Assembly: GCA_016794735.1 (NCBI GenBank)
Contig: JAEUJK010000766.1
Location: 1 to 7,605, forward strand
Origin: Gemmatimonadota bacterium
GTDB lineage: Bacteria; Gemmatimonadota; Gemmatimonadetes; Gemmatimonadales; Gemmatimonadaceae
Reading direction: 5' to 3'
DNA length: 7,605 nt
Below are positions 1 to 5,649 of the stretch, piece after piece. The notes beneath the pieces were generated by a model. The model was not told the origin of the DNA and did no database searches. It saw only the letters and a list, made by a program, of their open reading frames with translations. The stretch's first letter is position 1. Each line of letters starts with the position of its first letter. The position numbers were made by a program, and so were the translations under genes.

Positions 1-995
1 GTGGTGAACCACTCGCCGTGGGGGTCGCCGAGCCGCACCTGGTTGACCAGCAAGGCGCCGGCGTGAATCACGGCGATGTGCGCGAGGTAGTAGAACATCG
101 GCACCCGCCCGAAGGTGACCATCGCATCGGCGAACCTCCCACGGGCGCGCTCCGCCCACGGGAGCAGCCAGAGGGCTGGCCCGAGCGTCATGAGGAGGAA
201 GAGCTGGGAGGCCGGATACTTCTGCTGGTTGAGGATGCGCATCCAGAGTGGCGGCTGGCCCGCCGCGGCCTCGCCGCCAGAAGACCCGCCCACCAGCGCC
301 TGCGCCGCGGCCAGGGCGAGGAAGGCCACGGTCATCCCCGCCCCCACCCGTGTGAGCCAGCGTGTGCGCTTAGGCGCCGGGCGCTCGAGGATGCTGCCTA
401 ACGCGTACCCGCAGAGCATCACGCCGATCCACGGCACGAGCACGTACAACACGTTGATGCCGAACGGCGGCTGCGAGCCGGACGAATAGATGAACTCCCA
501 CCAGGAGGCCGCCGCCGGGGGAAACACGCGCGGTGGGAACGCCAGGAGTTGCTGGAGACCCACGAGCAGCACGCCGGTGATGGCGATGGTGCGCGTGCGC
601 AGCCCGACAAACGCGGCCAGCAGCACCATGCACCAGCCGAGCATCCAGATGACCCCGGCAAGGGTGAACTCCGCCGGGTTCCACTGCGACGCCCATAACA
701 GGCGTATGACAGTCAGCTCCAGCACGACGAGCAGGAGGCCGCGCGAGACCAGGAATTGTCGCAGTGCCCCGTGGTTGGCGAGGCGGCGACCGAGGAACCA
801 CGCCGCGGTGCCGGCGAGCAGGGCAAAGGCGGGCGCGACGAAATGCGTGACCCACCGGGTGAGGAAGATGCCCGGGGTGGGTCCACCGGCCGGGATCCCG
901 GAGTACACCCGGACGTGGTCGATGGCCATCAGCACGCAGGCGATCCCGCGAACGAGGTCAACGGAGCGCAGGCGCTCCCGGGCGGTCGTGTTCAT
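1..995 (-). CDS. DUF1624/HGSNAT-like membrane acyltransferase family protein (partial, C-terminus beyond window)
   Basis: An uninterrupted minus-strand frame runs from an ATG at 995-993 to the left edge, giving 331 codons with no stop. The N-terminus reads RLRSVDLVRGIACVLMAIDHVR (residues about 8-29; shown here only as a family signature), then a T-R-W-V-T-H-F-V-A-P-A-F segment and LLAGTAAWFLGRRLA. These are the hallmarks of DUF1624 proteins, relatives of the catalytic domain of heparan-alpha-glucosaminide N-acetyltransferase. Several hydrophobic helices follow, and near the window edge PMFYYLAHIAVIHAGALLV. The protein is a multi-pass inner-membrane protein; family members are proposed to transfer acyl groups to sugars across the membrane, but the substrate is unknown. 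Family length is usually somewhat longer, so a few dozen C-terminal residues are probably missing. No good Shine-Dalgarno precedes the ATG. It is divergent from the DUF1080 gene. The family assignment is confident; the function is inference. Confidence 0.88.
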   Translation of the reverse strand, partial: MNTTARERLRSVDLVRGIACVLMAIDHVRVYSGIPAGGPTPGIFLTRWVTHFVAPAFALLAGTAAWFLGRRLANHGALRQFLVSRGLLLVVLELTVIRLLWASQWNPAEFTLAGVIWMLGWCMVLLAAFVGLRTRTIAITGVLLVGLQQLLAFPPRVFPPAAASWWEFIYSSGSQPPFGINVLYVLVPWIGVMLCGYALGSILERPAPKRTRWLTRVGAGMTVAFLALAAAQALVGGSSGGEAAAGQPPLWMRILNQQKYPASQLFLLMTLGPALWLLPWAERARGRFADAMVTFGRVPMFYYLAHIAVIHAGALLVNQVRLGDPHGEWFT

Positions 996-1206
996 GCGGT
1001 GGGTTCGAACAAGTGGATGAAGGTCCGGCTCGCGGGTGTGGGTCGCAAGGAGAGGGTGGGACGCCATGGGCGCCGTACGCCAGCACGGGTACGCCAACGG
1101 CGCGGCCCCCGACGCCAACGGCGCGAGCGGCCCCATCCGCGTCGTGCGACCGCTCAGTGACGACGCGACCCGTTGCCGCCGTCGTGGGCTGGGGTGAGAC
1201 TACGGG
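996..1206. promoter_or_regulatory. Divergent intergenic region (DUF1624 / DUF1080)
   Basis: These 211 bp lie between two divergent starts and should hold both promoters. I see no convincing -35/-10 pair in either direction. Visible elements are an 8-bp palindrome GTTCGAAC at 1003-1010 close upstream of the minus-strand gene, a cluster of ACGCCA copies (1061-1125, listed separately), and a purine-rich GGGGTGAG at 1191-1198 placed 8 nt before the DUF1080 ATG, a plausible ribosome binding site. An in-frame TGA at 1195-1197 blocks any upstream extension of the DUF1080 gene. Confidence 0.5.
1061..1125. repeat. Short direct repeats: ACGCCA cluster with a 14-bp exact repeat
   Basis: ACGCCA occurs at 1061, 1077, 1091 and 1112. 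The last two copies extend to an exact 14-bp direct repeat, ACGCCAACGGCGCG, at 1091-1104 and 1112-1125, offset by 21 bp, i.e. two helical turns. GTACGCC also repeats at 1075-1081 and 1089-1095. The cluster lies between two divergent genes, so it could be a set of regulator sites on one face of the helix. It could equally be a small slippage duplication in GC-rich DNA; no function is shown. Confidence 0.45.
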
Positions 1207-2013
1207 ATGCGACCTCCCCGATTTTCCCTGCGGATGCCGTGGTATGGGCTGGCGTTGGCTGTTGTCGCGGCCCTGCCAGCCGCCGCCCAGCAATCCGTCG
1301 TTGGGTACGACGACACGCCAATGCAGCCGGACGGCAAGTGGCGTGTGCACGACAGCCGACGTCCACGGCCGCCGATCGTGGCGCCGGGCCCCGCGTCCTT
1401 CCTTGCGCCGCCGGCGGATGCCGTCGTCCTGCTGGGGCCAACGACAGCGGCGGCGAACTGGCGCATGGCCAACGACTCGGCGATGACCTGGAACATTGCC
1501 AACGGGGTCCTGTCCCCGGGGCGCGGGCTCATCAGGAGCAGCGCAGAGTTTGGGGACGTGCAGGTCCACGTGGAGTTCCAGACGCCGACGCCAGCGCAGG
1601 GGGAGGGGCAGGGCCGGGGGAACAGTGGCGTGTTCCTCGCGTGCACCTTCGAGATCCAGGTGCTGGACAGCTACCAGAACTCGACCTACGCCGATGGGCA
1701 GGCCGCCGCGATGTACGGGCAGTTTCCGCCGTTGGTCAACGCGTCGCGCCCGCCGGGCGAGTGGCAGTCGTACGACATCGCCTTCACCGCGCCGCGGTTC
1801 GACGGGGCGCGCCTCGTGGCACCGGCGGTCATCACCGTGCACCACAACGGCGTGCTCGTCCATCATGCCCGTGCCTTCTGGGGACCCACGGCGCACCGTC
1901 GGATTGCCGACTACGAGCCGAAGAATGCGCGCGGTCCGCTCTGCCTGCAGGATCACGGCAACCCGGTGCGGTTCCGGAACATCTGGGTGCGCCCGCTCGC
2001 CACGCCGCCGTGA
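1207..2013 (+). CDS. Secreted DUF1080 (3-keto-disaccharide hydrolase-like) protein
   Basis: 268 residues. The N-terminus has basic residues, then the hydrophobic run WYGLALAVVAALP and AAAQ, predicting signal-peptidase I cleavage between A27 and Q28, so the product is periplasmic or secreted. ATG 1207 follows a GGGGTGAG ribosome-site candidate; an internal ATG at 1234 would give a shorter signal peptide with the same mature protein. After a low-complexity linker (about residues 30-70), the rest matches the DUF1080 fold (PF06439, concanavalin-like jelly roll): F-G-D-V-Q-V-H-V-E-F, GNSGVFL, FEIQVLDSYQN, YADGQAAAMYGQ, PPGEWQSYDI and LCLQDHGNPVRFRNIWVRPL. Members are linked to cleavage of 3-keto-glycosides in bacterial sugar catabolism. 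No 3-keto-glycoside dehydrogenase (GMC or Gfo/Idh type) is present in the window, so the substrate cannot be inferred. The stop overlaps the DinB start by 4 nt. Confidence 0.9.
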   Translation: MRPPRFSLRMPWYGLALAVVAALPAAAQQSVVGYDDTPMQPDGKWRVHDSRRPRPPIVAPGPASFLAPPADAVVLLGPTTAAANWRMANDSAMTWNIANGVLSPGRGLIRSSAEFGDVQVHVEFQTPTPAQGEGQGRGNSGVFLACTFEIQVLDSYQNSTYADGQAAAMYGQFPPLVNASRPPGEWQSYDIAFTAPRFDGARLVAPAVITVHHNGVLVHHARAFWGPTAHRRIADYEPKNARGPLCLQDHGNPVRFRNIWVRPLATPP

Positions 2014-2549
2014 CGGAGGCGATGCACGCGGCGTTCGACCTGGCGGCCGGGCGCGCGATCCTCGCCCGGACGCCGCGCGTGCTGGAGGCATGGCTCGGTG
2101 GGCTGCCTGACGAGTGGTTGCAGGCCACTGAGGGGCCGGAGACCTGGTGCCCGCGCGACGTGCTCGGCCACCTGGTGCACGGCGAACGGACCGACTGGAT
2201 CCCGCGGGCGCGGATCATCCTCGCGCAGGACGGCGACCGTCGCTTTCCACCATTCGATCGCACGGCGCAGCTGCGCGTGACTCCGCCACCGGTTGCCGAG
2301 CAGTTGCGCACCTTTGCGGACCTGCGGCGGGTGAGCCTCGAGGAGCTGGATTCGTGGCAGCTGGACGAGGCGCGGCTGTCACTCGAGGGGATTCACCCGG
2401 CGTTTGGCGCCGTCTCGCTCCGGCAGCTGCTGGCCACCTGGGTGGCACACGACCTGTCGCACCTGTCGCAGGTGGCACGCGTCATGGCCAAGCACTACCG
2501 CGAGGCGGTGGGGCCGTGGCGGGCGTACCTGTCCGTGATGGAGCGTTAG
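2010..2549 (+). CDS. DinB superfamily protein (putative metal-binding four-helix bundle)
   Basis: 179 residues if translation starts at GTG 2010, which shares a GTGA with the stop of the preceding gene and so suggests translational coupling. ATG 2022 is the alternative, but the GGAGG at 2015-2019 sits only 2 nt before it, too close for a normal ribosome site. The sequence shows the DinB pattern: an N-terminal helix, the W-x-P-R-D-V-L-G-H-L-V-H motif (H54 and H57), and the C-terminal H-D-L-S-H pair (H147 and H151). Together these could supply the three-His metal site typical of DinB/YfiT-like proteins. It has no signal peptide and should be cytosolic. Relatives include thiol-dependent transferases that use bacillithiol, mycothiol or similar cofactors, but most are uncharacterised and I cannot name a substrate. 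Its stop interlocks with the convergent AraC-type gene. Confidence 0.88.
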   Translation: MTEAMHAAFDLAAGRAILARTPRVLEAWLGGLPDEWLQATEGPETWCPRDVLGHLVHGERTDWIPRARIILAQDGDRRFPPFDRTAQLRVTPPPVAEQLRTFADLRRVSLEELDSWQLDEARLSLEGIHPAFGAVSLRQLLATWVAHDLSHLSQVARVMAKHYREAVGPWRAYLSVMER

Positions 2550-3415
2550 GCGCCGCGCGGTGACGCGCCGGGGCGGAGCCGCCGGCGGGCCACGGACGGC
2601 GAACACCCATACTCGGCGCGAAACGCATCCGTGAAGTGGGCGTGCGACGCGAAGCCGAGGTCCAGTGCGAGGCCACTCAACCGTCCGGCGTCGTCGCCTT
2701 CCATGAGGCGCTCCATCGCCTCGCGCAGTCGCAGCTCGGTGACCCGCTTGTGGAGCGTGGTGCCGACCTCGCGGGAGAAGAGCCGAGAGAGGTGAAAGGG
2801 GGAGGCGCCAGCGGACCGTGCCACCTGCGCCACGCTGATCGCCTCGCGAAAGTGCGCGCCGATGAAATCCAGGGCACGATCAACCACCAGGCGTGACCCA
2901 CGGGTATGGGCCAGGGGCGCTCCGTCACTCACGCGATGGAGGAAGCCGAGCGCGGCCTCCTCGACGGCAAGTGCATCGCCGTGGACTCGCGCGGCGGCGA
3001 GTGCCTGGCGATGCAGCAAGTGTGTAGGGCCGTCCAGGCGGCGACTGCGCACGGGGAAGGTCGGGCGTCGATGGCGGCCGCGCACCTGCAGTGCCTGGCG
3101 CAGGGTGTGTCGTCCCTCGGTGGTGAGGCGGAACACCGTGCACGCGTCGCGGCCGCCGATCGGGTGACGCACGCGGTACGGGGCCTCGCGACTCCAGAAC
3201 GTGACCGTGGTCGGGTCGCAGAGTTGCGTGCTTCCGTCGCAGGCGAGTTCCCACGTGCCATGGCGCGTGACGACGATGCGGTCGTCCGCACACCACTCCT
3301 CGTGGCCATGCGGTGTGTCGTGCCCGTCGCAGTGCCAGTCGTCGATGGTGAACAACGGCCCCTGGAACACCGGCCTCAATGCTGCGCAGGATTTCGGAAG
3401 CGGGGGCGCGCTCAT
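2546..3415 (-). CDS. AraC-family transcriptional regulator
   Basis: 289 residues from ATG 3415-3413. The frame stays open upstream to about 3712, but that part lies antisense to the NTF2-like gene and has no family resemblance, so I set the start at MSAPPLPKS. The N-terminal half is a probable cupin-like effector domain with an unusual His/Cys-rich stretch at residues 28-42 (H28, C29, H32, H36, H38, C42). The C-terminal AraC/XylS DNA-binding domain spans about 190-280: first helix-turn-helix V-A-Q-V-A-R-S-A-G-A-S-P-F-H-L-S-R-L-F (195-213), second around L-S-G-L-A-L-D-L-G-F-A-S-H-A-H-F-T-D-A-F (246-265), ending in the family-typical YGCSPSVAR. It is divergent from the NTF2-like gene with a 34-bp gap and convergent with the DinB gene. 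The divergent gene, and itself, are the natural candidate targets. The effector is unknown. Confidence 0.93.
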   Translation of the reverse strand: MSAPPLPKSCAALRPVFQGPLFTIDDWHCDGHDTPHGHEEWCADDRIVVTRHGTWELACDGSTQLCDPTTVTFWSREAPYRVRHPIGGRDACTVFRLTTEGRHTLRQALQVRGRHRRPTFPVRSRRLDGPTHLLHRQALAAARVHGDALAVEEAALGFLHRVSDGAPLAHTRGSRLVVDRALDFIGAHFREAISVAQVARSAGASPFHLSRLFSREVGTTLHKRVTELRLREAMERLMEGDDAGRLSGLALDLGFASHAHFTDAFRAEYGCSPSVARRRLRPGASPRGA

Positions 3416-3449
3416 GACGCGAAATATACGCCTCTCCTGCGACAAACCG
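3416..3449. promoter_or_regulatory. Compact divergent promoter region with AT-rich box
   Basis: Only 34 bp separate the AraC and NTF2-like start codons. The single AT-rich island is AAATATA at 3422-3428, flanked by GCG (3419-3421) and CGC (3429-3431), a weak dyad. On the minus strand it reads TATATT (3428 to 3423), five of six matches to the sigma70 -10 consensus, ending 7 nt before the AraC ATG. A transcript from it would be leaderless or nearly so. On the plus strand TATACG (3425-3430) could serve the NTF2-like gene 19 nt further on. No good -35 is seen for either. Promoter sequence must extend into the coding ends of both genes. Confidence 0.4.
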
Positions 3450-3911
3450 ATGCGATTCCTTCTCTCCCTGCTCCTGGTCACGATGACCGTTCCTGCCCAC
3501 GCCCAGTTGCGGGCGCCACAACCCGACGCAGCGACGCGCGACGCCGTCCTCGCCCTCCGCGATGCCGTGTGGCGCGCCTGGTACGCCAACGACAGCACGA
3601 CCTTCGATCGTATCGTGCCGGATGAGCTGCTCGCGATCGGTTGGGATGGCGGGACGTGGAACGACCGGGGCCGCACGGTGCAACGGATGCGCGAGTTCGC
3701 GGCCACGGGCAAGACGTTACGCAGCCTCGCCTTCCCGGAGAACGCGTTCCAATGGTATGGCGATGTGCTGCTGCTGTATTCGACCTATCGCATTGCCGTG
3801 GGCAAGGGGGACGACGTCACCACCACGGTTGGTCGTGCGACGGAGGTCTTCGTACGGCGAAACGGTCGGTGGATCCACACCGCCTGGCACCTGGACGCCC
3901 ACGCGCCCTGA
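3450..3911 (+). CDS. Exported NTF2/SnoaL-like (DUF4440-type) protein
   Basis: 153 residues. The N-terminus MRFLLSLLLVTMTVPAHAQ is a clear signal peptide with predicted cleavage between A18 and Q19, so the protein acts outside the cytoplasm. The mature part has the single-domain NTF2-like cone-fold pattern: a helix A-L-R-D-A-V-W-R-A-W-Y-A-N-D, then I-V-P-D-E-L-L-A-I-G-W, a middle W-Y-G-D-V-L-L-L-Y-S-T-Y strand pair, and the C-terminal V-F-V-R-R-N-G-R-W-I-H-T-A-W-H-L strand typical of DUF4440/SnoaL_3 members. Such proteins are small-molecule binders or isomerase-like enzymes; no specific activity can be read here. An in-frame ATG at 3414 would add 12 residues and overlap the AraC start codon. 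I prefer 3450 because it gives a normal signal-peptide n-region. Neither start has a good Shine-Dalgarno. Confidence 0.85.
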   Translation: MRFLLSLLLVTMTVPAHAQLRAPQPDAATRDAVLALRDAVWRAWYANDSTTFDRIVPDELLAIGWDGGTWNDRGRTVQRMREFAATGKTLRSLAFPENAFQWYGDVLLLYSTYRIAVGKGDDVTTTVGRATEVFVRRNGRWIHTAWHLDAHAP

Positions 3912-3931
3912 CGCCCGCGCGGTCGCGGGCG
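3912..3931. terminator. GC hairpin between convergent genes, probable bidirectional terminator
   Basis: A perfect 8-bp inverted repeat, CGCCCGCG (3912-3919) and CGCGGGCG (3924-3931), surrounds a CGGT tetraloop. It begins immediately after the NTF2-like stop (3909-3911) and ends 10 bp before the complement of the beta-lactamase stop (3942-3944), exactly where a shared terminator for convergent genes would sit. No T-tract follows on either side, so it is not a canonical intrinsic terminator. It may act as a T-less hairpin or as a 3'-end stabiliser. Confidence 0.5.
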
Positions 3932-3941
3932 CCGCCGTGGG

Positions 3942-4829
3942 TCAGGGCGTGCGCTCGCGTGCGAGGCGCGCTTCCAGCTGCTCTCGATAGTTGGTCGCAT
4001 AGGCGCGACACGCCTCACGATCGACGAGCGCGTCGCTGCGTCCCGCGGTGCGGGCGTCGATCCGCTGCCAGAAGCGGGACGCCTCCGGATGCGGCGTCAC
4101 CAGGATGTCGCACGAGAGGGTCTCGAGTCGTGCGTGGCCGGCGCGAAAGAGGGTGAGGGCCTCGGATCCGGTGAAGCGAAAGCCGTCCGCGGAGATGGGC
4201 GACTGTGAATCCGCGTACACGACGTCACGACAGGCAAGGGAGTCGCAGGACTGCCAGGTCCACGTGGTGCCGCCGGGAGTGTGGCCGCCGGTGTGATGTG
4301 CCGTGACCGTGAGTGGGCCCACGCGCAGGGTGTCGCGATCACGAATCGTCGTGACGCGCAGGACGGTGCCGATGGGAACCAGGGTCCCGTGCTGCGGGTC
4401 GTTCGGTCGGGTGCGCCCCGTGCGAAGGACCTCGGCGGCGGGGCCGAGTGCGGCCACGCGAGCCCCCGTGGCGCGCTGCAGCGTGGCAATCCCGCCGGCG
4501 TGATCGTAGTGCACGTGGGAGGTGAGCAGCAGCTTGACGTCCTCGAGGAGGAACCCTGCCGCGCGAATGCTCGCGGCAATCAACGGGGCCGATTCCTCGA
4601 GTCCTCCATCGATCAGGATGTGGCCCTGGGGCGACGTGATGAGGATCGCCGTGAGGCCGCGAGTGCCGACGTACCAGCTGTTACCGTGGATGCGCACCGG
4701 CGCCTGTGGCGTGTTCCACGTCGCACAGGAGGGGCAGGGGGCGGTGGCCCGCAGCGGGCGCTGCGGTTGTGCCTCGAGGGTGGCGGCCGTGGCGATGGCC
4801 GCCAGGAGGAGCGCGCGTCGACGAATCAT
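3942..4829 (-). CDS. Subclass B3 metallo-beta-lactamase
   Basis: 295 residues from ATG 4829-4827. The signal peptide MIRRRALLLAAIATAATLEAQ is probably cut between A20 and Q21, placing the enzyme in the periplasm. The body is a full B3 metallo-beta-lactamase. Zinc ligands: H105, H107 and H183 (Zn1; standard 116, 118, 196) and D109, H110 and H247 (Zn2; standard 120, 121, 263), from SHVHYDHAGG, GGHTPGG and TPHPEAS. S208 and S210 correspond to Ser221 and Ser223. Cysteine spacings C195/C200 and C240/C274 fit disulfide positions 208/213 and 256/290 of the family. WNTPQAPVRIHGN and YVGTRGLTAILITS are also typical of B3. The HxHxDH and final His separate it from B1/B2 enzymes, and WNTPQ and ADSQSPISADGFRF from glyoxalase II. 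One oddity is Gly181 where most relatives have Pro before Gly-His196. It would hydrolyse beta-lactams, often including carbapenems; the spectrum is not predictable. A TACGTT box lies 5 nt before the ATG. It is divergent from pxpB. Confidence 0.93.
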   Translation of the reverse strand: MIRRRALLLAAIATAATLEAQPQRPLRATAPCPSCATWNTPQAPVRIHGNSWYVGTRGLTAILITSPQGHILIDGGLEESAPLIAASIRAAGFLLEDVKLLLTSHVHYDHAGGIATLQRATGARVAALGPAAEVLRTGRTRPNDPQHGTLVPIGTVLRVTTIRDRDTLRVGPLTVTAHHTGGHTPGGTTWTWQSCDSLACRDVVYADSQSPISADGFRFTGSEALTLFRAGHARLETLSCDILVTPHPEASRFWQRIDARTAGRSDALVDREACRAYATNYREQLEARLARERTP

Positions 4830-4958
4830 GCCGCAACGTAGCGGGCGACGGAGGCGGCTTCCACCGCGACGCAAGGCGATGCGGTGCGGGGCGGCTTGAC
4901 GTGCGGCGGTGCCCGGTGAGACTTCCGCGATGCCCCGTGGTTCGTCCTTCACCCCCGA
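4830..4958. promoter_or_regulatory. Divergent intergenic region (B3 beta-lactamase / pxp operon)
   Basis: This 129-bp gap should carry the promoters of both divergent units. On the plus strand, TTGACG at 4896-4901 is a good -35 match, but the position 17 bp downstream (AGACTT, 4919-4924) is a poor -10, so the promoter is only tentative. On the minus strand, TACGTT ends 5 nt before the beta-lactamase ATG and could be a TANNNT-type box of a nearly leaderless transcript. A dyad at 4862-4886 is listed separately. No Shine-Dalgarno is visible before either start. Confidence 0.4.
4862..4886. repeat. Imperfect 25-bp dyad (operator or leader hairpin candidate)
   Basis: CACCGC (4862-4867) mirrors GCGGTG (4881-4886), and inside it CGC (4870-4872) mirrors GCG (4876-4878) around an AAG centre. 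The two positions in between give one G-T wobble and one mismatch. The symmetric arms and central position between divergent genes suit an operator for a dimeric regulator. A hairpin in the beta-lactamase 5' region is the alternative. In 70 % GC DNA such dyads also arise by chance. Confidence 0.35.
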
Positions 4959-5648
4959 GTGACCGTGTCCCCAGTCGAGCCGCGCGTGCGTGCCTTGTCG
5001 GAACGCGTGATCCTCGTCGAGTTCGGCGACACGGCCGCGATGGATGCTGCAACCCGCGCGCGCGTCCGGGCCGGCGTGCTGGCCCTGACCCGTGAGGCCA
5101 TCGACGGGACGACCGACGTTGTGCCCGCCTACAACACGATTGCTGTGCATCTCGACGCGGCGTCCCTGGGCCACTTCCCGGCGCCGTACCTGGAGCAGGT
5201 GCTGCGCGAGGTGCGGGCGCGGGTCAGCGACATGCCGGAGACGCCACCCGCGCCGGGGCGCCTGGTGGAGATCCCGGTGGTGTACGGCGGGGTGGATGGT
5301 CCCGACCTCGACGAGGTGGCCGACCATACGGGACTGACCGCGGCGCAAGTCGTCGCGCTTCATGCGGGGGCCGTGTACGAGGTGGCGATGATCGGCTTCA
5401 GCCCCGGCTTTCCGTATTTGGCCGGGATGCCGGAACAACTCACGACGCCGCGACGCACGACGCCACGCACCCATGTGCCTGCAGGCTCCGTGGCCATTGG
5501 CGGGCGGCAGACCGGGATCTACCCCCAGGCCTCCCCCGGTGGGTGGCGATTGATCGGCCGCACGACGCGCGTGCTGTTTGCGCCCGGGGAGGATCCGCCC
5601 GCCTTGCTCGCTCCCGGTGATCGGGTGCGGTTTGTCCCGGTGGACTGA
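4959..5648 (+). CDS. pxpB: 5-oxoprolinase subunit PxpB (KipI family)
   Basis: 229 residues with a GTG start at 4959; a second GTG two codons on (4965) is possible and would change little. No ribosome site is evident. PxpB, PxpC and PxpA together form the cytosolic ATP-dependent 5-oxoprolinase that converts 5-oxoproline to L-glutamate. The KipI/PxpB family (CHT_C_D, cyclophilin-like) is recognisable from V-R-A-L-S-E-R-V-I-L-V-E-F-G-D near the N-terminus, the signature GFSPGFPYLAGM at about residues 146-157, the S-V-A-I-G-G-R-Q-T-G-I-Y-P segment (177-189), S-P-G-G-W-R-L-I-G-R-T (192-202) and the ending L-L-A-P-G-D-R-V-R-F. Length is normal for the family. The name KipI comes from a Bacillus sporulation-kinase inhibitor, but the pxpBCA context argues for oxoprolinase. 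The stop is 1 nt from the pxpC start. Confidence 0.95.
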   Translation: MTVSPVEPRVRALSERVILVEFGDTAAMDAATRARVRAGVLALTREAIDGTTDVVPAYNTIAVHLDAASLGHFPAPYLEQVLREVRARVSDMPETPPAPGRLVEIPVVYGGVDGPDLDEVADHTGLTAAQVVALHAGAVYEVAMIGFSPGFPYLAGMPEQLTTPRRTTPRTHVPAGSVAIGGRQTGIYPQASPGGWRLIGRTTRVLFAPGEDPPALLAPGDRVRFVPVD

Positions 5649-5649
5649 C

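Noticed and set aside
996..1015. GGTTCGAAC at 1002-1010 resembles a tRNA T-loop.
   Set aside because: The flanking bases do not pair into a T-stem and no acceptor, D or anticodon arm can be drawn around it.
1173..2009. Upstream extension of the DinB frame across the DUF1080 gene, possible fusion.
   Set aside because: The extension is a shifted reading of the well-supported DUF1080 coding sequence; the DinB family starts near 2010.
958..2091. Long minus-strand open frame of 377 codons.
   Set aside because: It is antisense to the DUF1080 gene, Arg/Pro/His-rich in composition, and has no recognisable domain; a typical shadow in high-GC DNA.
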